Below, piece after piece: positions 43,625-52,498 of a DNA stretch of 64,000 nt. The notes under the pieces are model-generated. The model worked only from the letters and a program-made list of their open reading frames with translations, did no database searches and was not told the DNA's origin. The stretch comes from Peribacillus sp044761665. Lineage in GTDB: Bacteria > Bacillota > Bacilli > Bacillales > DSM-1321. The position numbers and the translations under genes were made by a program. Numbering within the stretch: position 1 is the stretch's first letter; every line of letters starts with the position of its first letter. The stretch is from contig NZ_JBIWCW010000003.1 in assembly GCF_044761665.1 (NCBI RefSeq), positions 62,001 through 126,000 of the forward strand, written 5' to 3'.

Positions 43625-44227
43625 ATGAAAAGCAAAAAATTAGCAATTGGATTGGTTTCTTTGGCATCAGCATTCGCATTATCAGCATGTAATGATGACA
43701 ATGAAGAGAAAAACACTGATCAATCAACGAAGACGGAACAAAGCTCAGATGCGGATACGACTAAAGAGGAAACGAATCATATGGATCATGCTAAAGATTC
43801 TTCCAATGAAGCAGAGGTTCCTGATGGTTTGAAAGCTGCGGAGAATCCAAAGTATGAAAAGGGAAGTAAAGTAACGATTAAATCTGATCATATGGAAGGC
43901 ATGGATGGAGCCGAAGCAACAATTGTCGGAGCATATGATACGACAGCTTATTCCGTTACCTATACACCTACAACGGAAGATAAAAAAGTTGAAGATCATA
44001 AATGGGTGATTCATGAAGAAATCAAAGATGCTGGTGAAGTCCCGTTAGAACCAGGTACTGAAGTGACTCTTGATACCGATCATATGGAAGGTATGGAAGG
44101 TGCAAAAGGTATCATTGAGGAAGCCGATACCACTACCGTTTATATGGTTGATTACAAACCTACAGATGGTGGGATTGAAGTGAAAAATCATCAATGGGTA
44201 ACAGAAAGTGAACTATCATCTAAATAA
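43625..44227 (+). CDS. ydhK: YdhK-like lipoprotein with two DUF1541 repeats
   Basis: A 200-residue exported lipoprotein. The signal peptide ends ASAFALSAC with the acylated Cys near residue 22; a Ser/Asp/Glu-rich linker follows. Two DUF1541 repeats of about 60 residues each are obvious: GSKVTIKSDHMEGMDGAEAT ... HKWVIHEE and GTEVTLDTDHMEGMEGAKG ... HQWVTESEL. The DHMEGM motif, rich in Met and His, suggests binding of copper or another soft metal, which fits annotations of related proteins near metal genes; no such gene is adjacent here. AGGAG lies 12 nt before the ATG at 43625. Confidence 0.88.
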   Translation: MKSKKLAIGLVSLASAFALSACNDDNEEKNTDQSTKTEQSSDADTTKEETNHMDHAKDSSNEAEVPDGLKAAENPKYEKGSKVTIKSDHMEGMDGAEATIVGAYDTTAYSVTYTPTTEDKKVEDHKWVIHEEIKDAGEVPLEPGTEVTLDTDHMEGMEGAKGIIEEADTTTVYMVDYKPTDGGIEVKNHQWVTESELSSK

Positions 44228-44243
44228 GGATGAGTAGCTGTCG

Positions 44244-44275
44244 AAAGATCTTATCTCACTGGATAAGGTCTTTTT
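44244..44275 (+). terminator. Intrinsic terminator after ydhK
   Basis: AGATCTTATC pairs with GATAAGGTCT (one G-U) and is followed by five T residues. Confidence 0.8.
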
Positions 44276-44311
44276 GACGTTAAAAATCTTTTGTCCGATT
44301 CATTTTCATGT

Positions 44312-44347
44312 AAAAGCATGTTCTGCTATAGCGGAGCATGTTTTTTA
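44312..44347 (+). terminator. Second hairpin terminator downstream of ydhK
   Basis: AAGCATGTTCTGC pairs with GCGGAGCATGTT (several G-U pairs) around TATA, followed by T residues. Between it and the FIST gene only the sigma-D-like promoter was recognised. Confidence 0.65.
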
Positions 44348-44479
44348 CTTTTTCTCATTAATGATCAAGAATAGCTGCTTCCTGTAAGGATCTCATGTAC
44401 CGTGTATTTTGAAGGGGAAGACATTTTATGAATGGAGCAGAATGCCCTCGGATTTTACCGAATTATTTCCTTTTTTTTA

Positions 44480-44506
44480 TAATAGTTTAGGGGATTTTGT
44501 CGATAT
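44480..44506 (+). promoter_or_regulatory. Candidate sigma-D (motility) promoter of the FIST-MCP operon
   Basis: TAAT at 44480-44483 and GTCGATAT at 44499-44506, with a 15-nt spacer, differ by one base in each box from the sigma-D consensus TAAA-N15-GCCGATAT. It lies about 120 nt upstream of the FIST start codon. Control by the motility sigma factor suits a chemotaxis operon. Confidence 0.6.
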
Positions 44507-44624
44507 AACTAGTGGAATTCCTTTTTAGAGATTTTCTTTACGTCATCTATAAAAGGCGATACGAGTATACAGCAATACTTATTTATCACTTGAAACAGCA
44601 TGGTTTTTAGGGGGACAAATGTAA

Positions 44625-45776
44625 ATGGTACAAATCAAATCTGCTTCCAGTAGTAAAAGTAGTGCTTTGGAAGCCTTTCGGGAAATCAAGAGCGGTGTAC
44701 ATAATGAACCGAAGTTACTTCTCTTTTTTGCAAGTACAATTCAGAATTTTGAGGAATTAACCGCACTTTTTCATGAATCGTTTCCTCAATCGGAGATACT
44801 GGGATTAACCACAGTTGGTGAAATAGGTCCGAAAGGGATTTCGGAACATGGGGTTTCAGCCATGAGTTTTAACGGAAATAATTTCTCGGCAAAAGGTGTG
44901 ATGATCAAGGATATCATCAAATATCCAATTTTTTATCGTGATCATTTAATCCAAGGTTTAAAAGAAGTGGGGATTGATCGAAACAGTAGGAATATCGAGA
45001 AAGAAGGCGTCGGCCTTGTCTTTCCCAATGGGTTATTGGGGGCGGAGGAAAAAATGCTATCCGTTGTGAATTCGGTATTCAAACAAGAAGGGTTTCCGCT
45101 GTTTGGTGGAACGGCCGGAGATGATGAAAAGTTCCAAGAGACATTGGTTTCTTATAACGGGGAAGTTTCGAATACGGCTGGGCTGGTTGCCTTCATTAAA
45201 ACCGATGATGAGTTTGTGATACGTAAGGAGAATATCTTTCAGACGACAGGCAAGGAATTGAAGATTACTAAATCCGATACGGAAAGTCGTACCGTTTATG
45301 AAATGAATGGAAAAAAAGCGACGAGTGAATATGCCCGTTTATTGGGCATTCCTGAGAATCAGCTGTCAAACCACTTCATGTCCAATCCTTTGGGTAGGGC
45401 GGTCAATGAGGAAATCTATATTGCCTCACCTTTCCAAGCACAGTCAGACGGTTCCATTCAGTTTTATTGTCAAATATTCCAGGACTCGGTAGTGGAGATA
45501 TTGGAACCGAAAAACCCAGTGGAAACGCTGAAAAGTACAGTGGCTGAATTTAAAGAGGAATTTTCTCAATTGGATGGTGTGCTGGGCATCAATTGCATCT
45601 TGCGTAAAATGCAGTTTAAAAACCAAGGTATTGTCCCCACATTGAATAAAGAATTAGAGAAAATTCCTAACTTGGGTGGATTTTGTAGCTACGGGGAGCA
45701 AATGAACAACACTCAATTAAACCAGACCCTTATATTACTGGGATTCGGGAAACGTAAACGGGGAGATGAAAAATGA
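44625..45776 (+). CDS. FIST domain sensory protein
   Basis: A 383-residue soluble protein with FIST_N (about residues 30-220) and FIST_C (about 225-365) domains, which are thought to sense small ligands such as amino acids. Typical FIST segments are FPQSEILGLTTVGEIGPKG, LVFPNGLLGAEEKMLSVVNSVF, FPLFGGTAGDDEKFQETLVSYNGEV and, near the C-terminus, GFCSYGEQMNNTQLNQTLILLGFG. GGGGGA lies about 9 nt before the ATG. The gene overlaps the following soluble chemotaxis transducer by 4 nt (ATGA), so the two are made together; the FIST protein probably supplies the sensing part. Confidence 0.9.
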   Translation: MVQIKSASSSKSSALEAFREIKSGVHNEPKLLLFFASTIQNFEELTALFHESFPQSEILGLTTVGEIGPKGISEHGVSAMSFNGNNFSAKGVMIKDIIKYPIFYRDHLIQGLKEVGIDRNSRNIEKEGVGLVFPNGLLGAEEKMLSVVNSVFKQEGFPLFGGTAGDDEKFQETLVSYNGEVSNTAGLVAFIKTDDEFVIRKENIFQTTGKELKITKSDTESRTVYEMNGKKATSEYARLLGIPENQLSNHFMSNPLGRAVNEEIYIASPFQAQSDGSIQFYCQIFQDSVVEILEPKNPVETLKSTVAEFKEEFSQLDGVLGINCILRKMQFKNQGIVPTLNKELEKIPNLGGFCSYGEQMNNTQLNQTLILLGFGKRKRGDEK

Positions 45777-46768
45777 GTATTCTAGATTTGCTGCGGAAGG
45801 GCAACGTCGAGAAAGTAACGAAAAATGAGGTTGTTGAGCTTGCGACCATGATGGATAAACAAGACTTCGATCAAGTTGTAAAAGGTTTGGAAGACTTGGT
45901 CGGATTATTACGGGAAACGAGCAGCAATAATTCTAAACAAGACAGCCAGTTAAATCATTTTGTTAATGATTTGAAATCTAGTATCGAAGATCAAAATCAG
46001 GCACTGGAAGAGACGGTTTCTAACATTCGTCATGTTGTAGGCAGTACGGAAAACATCGAGACGATTACGGATGAAGTATCTGTTCAAACAAAAGAAAGCA
46101 TGGAAATGGTCTTGGCTGGAAGCGAAAACATCGATAGTTTAGTCGACCAAATGACGAATGTAAATGTCATTTTTCAACAATTTGAGGAAACAATCATTCG
46201 TTTACAAGAAGAAATCAAAGAGATTTCGAACTTTGTCGAGGTGATTGAATCGATTGCAGATCAAACGAATCTTCTCGCATTAAATGCCTCGATTGAAGCA
46301 GCGAGAGCTGGGGAACATGGTCGGGGGTTTGCTTTGGTGGCACAGGAAGTCAGGAAATTGGCAGATAAAAGTAAAGCCTCCCTGACGGAAATCAACCTGA
46401 AAGTAAGTAGTATCGTGAAAAACGTGGATACCTTTTCTGCCAGTGTTTCAGAGAAGACGAATGAAATCGAAGGTGTTATCCTGACCACTGAAAATACGAA
46501 AAAGTACTTTGAAGAAATCTCAAACAATGAGACGAAATTAGCCGAGAAAATGGATGAAATCAAAAAAGCGACAGGTGTTACCCTTCATGAAATGATTGGT
46601 TTTTCAGAAGGACTGGATGATGTACTGAATGGCTTTATCGAAAATAATGATAAAATCAAGGCCCTATACGCCTTGTCACAGGAAAAATTCATTTTTTCTA
46701 CAGAAGCGTTTGCCTATATCACTCAAATGAAAGATTTAGTACAGGCTTTGAAGCAGGGTAAACTGTAG
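45773..46768 (+). CDS. Soluble methyl-accepting chemotaxis protein
   Basis: A 331-residue chemoreceptor signalling protein without any membrane span or periplasmic domain. The N-terminal approximately 80 residues are helical and unassigned. The MCP signalling hairpin extends from about residue 90 to 320, with the conserved tip ADQTNLLALNASIEAARAGEHGRGFALVAQEVRKLADKS (near 163-200) that binds CheA and CheW. Start overlaps the FIST gene stop. The short length suggests that ligand binding is delegated to the FIST partner. A terminator follows. Confidence 0.92.
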   Translation: MSILDLLRKGNVEKVTKNEVVELATMMDKQDFDQVVKGLEDLVGLLRETSSNNSKQDSQLNHFVNDLKSSIEDQNQALEETVSNIRHVVGSTENIETITDEVSVQTKESMEMVLAGSENIDSLVDQMTNVNVIFQQFEETIIRLQEEIKEISNFVEVIESIADQTNLLALNASIEAARAGEHGRGFALVAQEVRKLADKSKASLTEINLKVSSIVKNVDTFSASVSEKTNEIEGVILTTENTKKYFEEISNNETKLAEKMDEIKKATGVTLHEMIGFSEGLDDVLNGFIENNDKIKALYALSQEKFIFSTEAFAYITQMKDLVQALKQGKL

Positions 46769-46798
46769 GTCGTGCACAAAATGAAAAATGAAACAAAG

Positions 46799-46832
46799 AA
46801 AACTGCCGATTAATTAGGCAGTTTTTTATTTT
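46799..46832 (+). terminator. Intrinsic terminator after the chemotaxis operon
   Basis: AACTGCC pairs with GGCAGTT around nine bases, followed by TTTTATTTT. Confidence 0.85.
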
Positions 46833-46907
46833 AGCTAAAATGAAATATTTTGCATTGAGGAAACATTTTGTCATAATGGCATATATTGTATAAAGGAGAG
46901 GATTCAT

Positions 46908-47030
46908 ATGAATTGGACAAATCGTACCCAAAAGAAAATCATAGGATATTCCGCCATGTTCAAGAAGCTGGGAATCATCAATGATCAGGAATATAAAAAT
47001 ATAATGAATACTGTTCAATCGAAGGATTAA
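46908..47030 (+). CDS. 40-residue SHOCT-like small protein
   Basis: A short reading frame with a very good ribosome binding site (AAAGGAGAGG, about 6 nt before the ATG). The product, MNWTNRTQKKIIGYSAMFKK followed by LGIINDQEYKNIMNTVQSKD, has the pattern of the SHOCT motif: an amphipathic helix, a short Leu-Gly-Ile-Ile turn with an acidic residue, then a second helix. Such units bind or fold onto other proteins. It lies just after the chemotaxis operon terminator and has its own AT-rich upstream region. Confidence 0.6.
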   Translation: MNWTNRTQKKIIGYSAMFKKLGIINDQEYKNIMNTVQSKD

Positions 47031-47204
47031 GCTGTGGATATCTATAACCGCGGTTTTCAATAAGAGGTAAGACCCCATCTTTATTACTAAGTAAGGTGGG
47101 GGAGGCTGCGGTTATGAGTACAAGAGAAAGAGGATATGTTATGGTAGGGTAGAGATTACATTTACTGGTTGATTTTCTACTAAGTGGGAGGTTGAGATAA
47201 AATA

Positions 47205-47930
47205 ATGATGCAAAACTTGTATATACATATGCCCTCATTCATTCTATTACTGTTCAGTTATGTACTTATCGGCATCCTTTTTTTTATTGTCTATAAAAGA
47301 CAACAAAACCCGCCAAAGGTCTGGAAAGGATTGCTGGTTATGCTCATCGGAATTTTTTCTTTCAGCATAACTTTTAATCTATCAGCTGAAGTGATCAAGG
47401 TGCCCATCCTACCATTGGGAGTAGCGCTTTTATATTGGTTGTTGAGAAGAAAGGGAAATACAGAGCGTTGGCCGCGGTACCGTCGCTATGCTTGGTTAGG
47501 ATTTTGGGTGAACTGTATCTTTTTGGCTTTTTCCTTCTTACATTCACCACTTGATCATTTCATGTTCCCAAATGATGAACCCTCGACATATATGCAGGAT
47601 GTTGAAAAGGCTTCCTTGATCAACACACACCCAACTGCGAAGAAGGTCACATTGAATAATGAAGTGTTGCAAAGACAGGTGGACAAGATGAAACAAAAGC
47701 AAATCAAAAGTGAGTCTTGGTATTACAAAATTAATGAAAAAAATGGATATGAGGAACGTTTCCCTTATTTTCTGACAGGAACGGTTCCTAAAATGGGTAG
47801 TGGGCTTAAAACGGTCATTTATGTAGAAAAAGATGGAAAAGGTTTCCTCATTACCACGAATAAAGGACGCCAGGTTTACTTCCGGTCGGAAGAATCCGTG
47901 TTGTCTGGAGGTGCTGGTAAGAATGACTAA
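47205..47930 (+). CDS. Membrane protein with external C-terminal domain, unknown
   Basis: A 241-residue protein with three or four membrane spans in the first 115 residues (FILLLFSYVLIGILFFIVY, VMLIGIFSFSITFNLS, VPILPLGVALLYWLL, AWLGFWVNCIFLAFSFL) and a hydrophilic C-terminal domain rich in Lys and Tyr. The sequence is not one I recognise. GGGAGG lies about 15 nt before the ATG, which is rather far. It overlaps the next gene by 8 nt; that one is also a membrane-anchored protein with an external domain, so they probably work together. Confidence 0.7.
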   Translation: MMQNLYIHMPSFILLLFSYVLIGILFFIVYKRQQNPPKVWKGLLVMLIGIFSFSITFNLSAEVIKVPILPLGVALLYWLLRRKGNTERWPRYRRYAWLGFWVNCIFLAFSFLHSPLDHFMFPNDEPSTYMQDVEKASLINTHPTAKKVTLNNEVLQRQVDKMKQKQIKSESWYYKINEKNGYEERFPYFLTGTVPKMGSGLKTVIYVEKDGKGFLITTNKGRQVYFRSEESVLSGGAGKND

Positions 47931-48657
47931 AAAAACGAAAACAATCATCTTAGTGATAGTGATTGTCCTTATTGTGGGAGTCCTTTCGATCATTCAATCC
48001 CCAAGAGAACCCGAAGCATTTCTTACGGATCAGCAAGTGATTAATCGGATCAATTCTTTTTTTCCTGAAGCAGAACCTAAGGTCATACAGGACGTTCTTT
48101 ATTTAGATGATACTCATGTTTTTGTTCCTTTCATCAATGAAAGCAAAGAATACGGGATGAGTTTCTGGGTTTGGAAGGACAATAAATGGAGGGCGGCTTC
48201 CGTGGATAATGGGGGCGAGCCAAAGGCTTGGAATGGAGAAGGAGATTCATTCATCATGTGGAATCTAGACCCAAAGGATGAAGTGTCTGAAATCAAGACG
48301 TTTATGAAAAAAGATAGGAATTTCAGTGTATCAGGGGATGAGGCGACCTATGAACCCGGCCTAGAAATGATGCACAGTATCCCCATCAAAAATAAACCAT
48401 ACGGAGTCGAAACGTACCCGGATAGCTGGAGGACCCTTATGGATACGTATGCAGAACTACCGGGGCAAACCCGTTTTAATGAGTTCCTTGAGTACAGACA
48501 AACATTAAAAATAGGAAATATATTTTATAACAAGGATGGTAAGCAAGTCTTTCCGACAGTGCCTTCCGATGGAATCGGGTATTCAACAGGGAATGATTAT
48601 GTGGATGTACCTTTCCTATTGTATTTAGAAGAAAGTGAATTGGAAGGTTCATATTGA
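47923..48657 (+). CDS. Membrane-anchored extracellular protein, unknown
   Basis: A 244-residue protein with one N-terminal anchor (KTIILVIVIVLIVGVLSII) and an external domain of about 215 residues rich in Trp, Asp and Pro (GMSFWVWKDNKWRAASVDNGGEPKAW, MWNLDPKDEVSEI). No family was recognised. ATG at 47923 has GGAGGTG about 9 nt upstream; the longer frame to 47833 runs inside the previous gene without a site. The 8-nt overlap with the preceding gene suggests translational coupling. Confidence 0.75.
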   Translation: MTKKTKTIILVIVIVLIVGVLSIIQSPREPEAFLTDQQVINRINSFFPEAEPKVIQDVLYLDDTHVFVPFINESKEYGMSFWVWKDNKWRAASVDNGGEPKAWNGEGDSFIMWNLDPKDEVSEIKTFMKKDRNFSVSGDEATYEPGLEMMHSIPIKNKPYGVETYPDSWRTLMDTYAELPGQTRFNEFLEYRQTLKIGNIFYNKDGKQVFPTVPSDGIGYSTGNDYVDVPFLLYLEESELEGSY

Positions 48658-48769
48658 CAGGGGGCTGCCAAGAAATTGGCGGCCTTTGTGCGTTGTGTAA
48701 AAACTAGTATTCTTATATAGTTAAGGGAAGAAAGTTTTATAGAAGGAGTGGCTTAGAGGTGCTGGCATC

Positions 48770-50068
48770 ATGAGTTCGACGGTTTTAGCTCTATTTATTT
48801 TTATGATTACGTTAGTGTTGGTCATCTGGCAGCCAAAGGGGCTGGGGATTGGCTGGAGTGCCTGCGGAGGGGCGATCATCGCTCTTTTGTTCGGTGTCGT
48901 TTCGTTCCAGGACGTAAGTGATGTGACGCAGATTGTCTGGAATGCGACGTTGACGTTCGTGGCGTTGATTATCATTTCGTTAATATTAGATGAAATAGGT
49001 TTCTTTGAATGGGCAGCACTCCACATGGCCCGTTATGCGGATGGAAAAGGCTTTCGTCTCTTCATTTTAGTGATGATTCTTGGAGCCATCGTTGCAGCGC
49101 TGTTTGCAAATGACGGGGCCGCATTGATTTTGACCCCGATTGTGCTAGCAATGGTACGGGCATTGAAGTTCGATGATAAGATGGTGCTGCCATTCATTAT
49201 GGCAAGTGGATTCATCGCCGATACGACTTCCTTGCCATTTGTCATCAGCAATCTGGTGAACATTGTATCTGCTGACTTCTTCGGGATCAGTTTTGGTGAA
49301 TATGCCAGCCGGATGATTGTTCCGACTTTATTCAGTTTAGGAGCTAGCATTCTCGTGCTCTATTTGTTTTTCAAAAAAGATATACCAGCAACGTATGACT
49401 CCGATCATTTGAAACGGCCGGCCGAAGCGGTAAAAGATCCGCGGATGTTCAAGATTTCCTGGTTGGTCCTTGCTGTTCTGCTTGTTGGCTATTTTTCAAG
49501 TGAGTTTATCGGTGTACCCGTTTCGTTTGTGGCTGGTGCAATTGCCATCGTTCTTTTAATCCTGGCAAGAAGAAGTCCAGCCGTGAAAATCCGTACGATC
49601 CTAAACGGTGCTCCGTGGAATATCGTCTTCTTCTCTATTGGGATGTATGTGGTCGTATACGGACTGAGGAATGTAGGATTGACCAGTCTATTAGCTGATG
49701 TCATTAAGGCAACGGCCAATCAGGGCTTGTTTTCGGCGACAATTATCATGGGATTCATCGCCGCAATCCTTTCTTCGTTCATGAATAATTTGCCGACGGT
49801 CATGATTAATGCCCTGGCCATTGCGGAAGTACAAACAACGGCTCCTATCAAGGAAGCTCTGATTTATGCCAATGTCATTGGTTCCGATTTAGGGCCGAAA
49901 ATCACACCGATTGGATCTTTGGCCACACTTTTATGGCTCCATGTCTTAAAGCTCAAGGGAGTCCGGATCACCTGGGGATATTATTTTAAAGTGGGAATCA
50001 TCCTGACTGTTCCGACACTATTCATCACTCTGTTTGGTCTATATATTTGGCTATTGATCCTTCATTAA
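48770..50068 (+). CDS. ArsB/NhaD-superfamily transporter (arsenite efflux type)
   Basis: A 432-residue polytopic protein (about 11-12 spans) of the ion transporter superfamily to which ArsB belongs. The sequence carries ArsB-typical segments: VWNATLTFVALIIISLILDEIGFFEWAA, ANDGAALILTPIVLAMV, SGFIADTTSLPFVISNLVN, FMNNLPTVMI and GSDLGPKITPIGSLATLLWLH. ArsB extrudes arsenite/antimonite. No arsR or arsC gene is present in the window, and an Lrp-type regulator lies behind it instead, so the physiological substrate might differ. AGAGGTG lies 8 nt before the ATG. Confidence 0.85.
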   Translation: MSSTVLALFIFMITLVLVIWQPKGLGIGWSACGGAIIALLFGVVSFQDVSDVTQIVWNATLTFVALIIISLILDEIGFFEWAALHMARYADGKGFRLFILVMILGAIVAALFANDGAALILTPIVLAMVRALKFDDKMVLPFIMASGFIADTTSLPFVISNLVNIVSADFFGISFGEYASRMIVPTLFSLGASILVLYLFFKKDIPATYDSDHLKRPAEAVKDPRMFKISWLVLAVLLVGYFSSEFIGVPVSFVAGAIAIVLLILARRSPAVKIRTILNGAPWNIVFFSIGMYVVVYGLRNVGLTSLLADVIKATANQGLFSATIIMGFIAAILSSFMNNLPTVMINALAIAEVQTTAPIKEALIYANVIGSDLGPKITPIGSLATLLWLHVLKLKGVRITWGYYFKVGIILTVPTLFITLFGLYIWLLILH

Positions 50069-50069
50069 C

Positions 50070-50101
50070 GAAACTGCCAGTTTTCTGGCAGTTTTTCTTT
50101 T
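50070..50101 (+). terminator. Intrinsic terminator after the ArsB-type gene
   Basis: AACTGCCAG pairs with CTGGCAGTT around TTTT, followed by TTTCTTTTG. Confidence 0.9.
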
Positions 50102-50175
50102 GTCGTAAAAATAATTGGTGAAGGAGTGATTCCTTTGAGATAATAGAATAAATGATTCAAAAAGGAGTTACATAG

Positions 50176-50652
50176 ATGGCAGAGGATTTTAATATTCCGA
50201 GTACCAAGGTGGATGAAATCGACAAAAAAATCATTTCGATACTACATGAAGATGCGCGGATTTCTTATACGGATTTAGCAAAGCAAGTGGAGCTTTCGAG
50301 AGTGGCGGTTCAAGCGAGAATCAATCATCTAGTGGAAAAAGGGGTGATCGAACGATTTACGGCCGTCATCAATCCGGCTAAGATAGGTATTCATGTTTCT
50401 GCATTTTTTAATGTCGAGGTGGAGCCTAAATATTTGGAATCGGTGGCACAACAACTGGAGGAAGAGCCTGCCGTAACGAGTTTGTATCATATGACAGGAC
50501 CTAGCAAGCTGCATATGCACGGAATCTTCACGGATAATCAGGAGATGGAACGCTTCCTTAATGAAAAGCTTTATCCAGTGCCCGGGGTTGTCAGTGTCGA
50601 TTGCCAGCTTCTCATTAAACGGTATAAGAGCCGGATGGGAATGAAGCTTTAA
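50176..50652 (+). CDS. Lrp/AsnC family transcriptional regulator
   Basis: A 158-residue regulator with an N-terminal winged helix-turn-helix (VDEIDKKIISILHEDARISYTDLAKQVELSRVAVQARINHLVEKGVIERFTAVINP) and a C-terminal RAM/AsnC ligand domain (about 65-145, IHVSAFFNVEVEPKYLESVAQQLEEEPAVTSLYHMTGPSKLHMHG). These proteins sense amino acids as octamers. B. subtilis has an AsnC-type gene (ywrC, same length) beside ywrA, ywrB and ywrD; here similar genes lie 6-9 kb downstream, so correspondence is possible but not adjacent. Monocistronic, with a terminator. Confidence 0.92.
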   Translation: MAEDFNIPSTKVDEIDKKIISILHEDARISYTDLAKQVELSRVAVQARINHLVEKGVIERFTAVINPAKIGIHVSAFFNVEVEPKYLESVAQQLEEEPAVTSLYHMTGPSKLHMHGIFTDNQEMERFLNEKLYPVPGVVSVDCQLLIKRYKSRMGMKL

Positions 50653-50677
50653 GACGAAGAAATATGGTTTGATAAAA

Positions 50678-50722
50678 AAGATTGTAGAGTTGGTTCATTT
50701 ATCTCTACAATCTTTTTTTTGT
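50678..50722 (+). terminator. Intrinsic terminator after the Lrp-type gene
   Basis: A perfect 10-bp stem (GATTGTAGAG with CTCTACAATC) is followed by eight T residues. Confidence 0.9.
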
Positions 50723-50826
50723 ATTTGGCAGGAGGCCGGATTATCATGCTTCATGCACTGCCTTATATGTAAAGGGAACCCGTGTCTAACAGTTTGCCAA
50801 TGTATAAGGATGAGAAACTACTACTC

Positions 50827-51645
50827 TTACATTTCCTCCACAATGCCTTTAACCAATCCAACGAATTGAGTTCTCACTTTACCTGCCACTTCTATAACTT
50901 CATCGTGACTTAATGGCTGATCCAAAATTCCGCATGCCATATTCGTTAAGCAGGAAATCCCTAGAACTTTCATATTGCCATGCACGGCTACAATGGCTTC
51001 CGGAACGGTTGACATTCCTACAGCATCTGCCCCTAAAGTACGGATCATCCGAATTTCCGCCGGTGTTTCATATGCGGGGCCGCTCCACCAAGCATAGACA
51101 CCCTGTTGCAAGGAAATGTTCTGTTCCTTGGCCACTTTGGATGCAATGTTACGCAACTCAGGATGATATGTTTGCGAAAGGTCTGGGAAGCGTGTACCCA
51201 ATTCACTATCATTCGGTCCAATGAGAGGGTTTGTACTGACCAAATTGATATGGTCAGTAATGAGCATTAAATCCCCAGGGTTAAAATCTGTATTAACAGC
51301 GCCACAAGCATTGGTAATGATTAATTGCTCCACCCCTAATGACTTCATGACACGCACAGGAAAAGTCACTTCATCTAATGAAAAACCTTCGTAATAATGA
51401 AAGCGTCCCTTCATGGCCACTACGGTTTTACCTTTTAACTGCCCGATTACCAATTCATTTGCATGGCCGATTGCTTCGGATTTTGCAAAGTGAGGAATTT
51501 CGCTATAGGGGATTATGAAGGGGTTCTCAATTTCATCCGCAAGAGTTCCTAGTCCTGAACCTAAAATCATACCGATCTTTGGCTGATTGTCTGTTTTACT
51601 CATAATGAAATCCCTAGCTTCTAAGATTTCTTGTGTTCTTTGCAT
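50827..51645 (-). CDS. punA: Purine nucleoside phosphorylase (trimeric, PNP-I)
   Basis: PNP splits inosine, guanosine and deoxy forms with phosphate into base and ribose 1-phosphate, for purine salvage. The 272-residue length fits the low-molecular-weight homotrimeric class. Motifs are IGMILGSGLGTLADEIENP (phosphate-binding Ser), GRFHYYEG (His), VEQLIITNACGAVN, VYAWWSGPAYETPAEIRMIRTLGADAVGMSTVPEAIVA, and SCLTNMACGILDQPLSHDEV. GGAGG precedes the ATG. It stands alone rather than in the usual drm-pnp operon, so it may be a second copy. Confidence 0.95.
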   Translation of the reverse strand: MQRTQEILEARDFIMSKTDNQPKIGMILGSGLGTLADEIENPFIIPYSEIPHFAKSEAIGHANELVIGQLKGKTVVAMKGRFHYYEGFSLDEVTFPVRVMKSLGVEQLIITNACGAVNTDFNPGDLMLITDHINLVSTNPLIGPNDSELGTRFPDLSQTYHPELRNIASKVAKEQNISLQQGVYAWWSGPAYETPAEIRMIRTLGADAVGMSTVPEAIVAVHGNMKVLGISCLTNMACGILDQPLSHDEVIEVAGKVRTQFVGLVKGIVEEM

Positions 51646-52497
51646 TTACAATTCCTCCTTGGGAAATGATTATTCTGAAAAAATAATTAATGGTGGGTAT
51701 CCAAAGTTTACTGGCTTTCATCGCCAATGTAAATAAAAAAAATCCGATATCGGGGAATTTTAAAATGATTATTTTTATTAAACTTTGTATGTGTAAAATG
51801 GATGCCTAATTTAGTTATTAAATCCTTTTTAAACAGAAGCGGCTGCTAAAAAACAATTCATAGAAGTACAATTTATAGAAAGCTCGGGCGGAATACTAAA
51901 AATGAAGGTTTATCTAATATCAATGGATAATGAAAAGCCTGGATGTCCTTTCTTGATTATCAAACAATCCAACCAATGGGCTCTCTATTTGAGCAAACTC
52001 TCTTACTTTTTTATGATGGAGTCATTTAGAGGTTAATGGATAAAAAAGGACTGGATACCAATAAAATGTTTGGCCGACATGGAAATCTCGAGTAAAGAAA
52101 TGCTAACTAAAAAGTGAGATATAAAAAGACCGCAAGGAATTCCTCTGAATTTTCTACGATCTTTTTTTGCAAAAGGGTTGGCGTAGGTTGTAATTTATAT
52201 GCTTTATGCGAAATTTTAAATCGGACACTATACAGCTGTAGGAAATGGATGCTGGACAACGATGTCCAAGCGTTAACCTTGATTTCATAAAAAGTTCCCT
52301 GTCAAAATGCTTCATACACTATGAAGATGTGATATACCTCCAGATCGCCTACAAACTTGACAACTCGATAAAGTTCCTTTTTTCATCAAATCATATTGCT
52401 CACTAAAAGTGTAAGTGAAAACTTCTTGCGTTCCTACATTTTTTGGATATAAGTAAATAACCACTAGTGTTGATCCTGAATCAAAAATTAGTTCTAC
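51646..52497. other. Long gene-free stretch with orphan open frames
   Basis: About 850 bp with no gene that can be supported. On the plus strand, 51831-52035 is open and reads KKQFIEVQFIESSGGIL followed by MKVYLISMDNEKPGCPF, without a ribosome binding site. On the minus strand, 52561-52319 is open for about 80 codons and reads NYSVELIFDSGSTLVVIYLY, KNVGTQEVFTYTFSEQYDLM, again without an obvious start. A hairpin-like stretch at 52126-52165 ends in a T-run. These may be gene remnants. Confidence 0.45.
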
Positions 52498-52498
52498 T

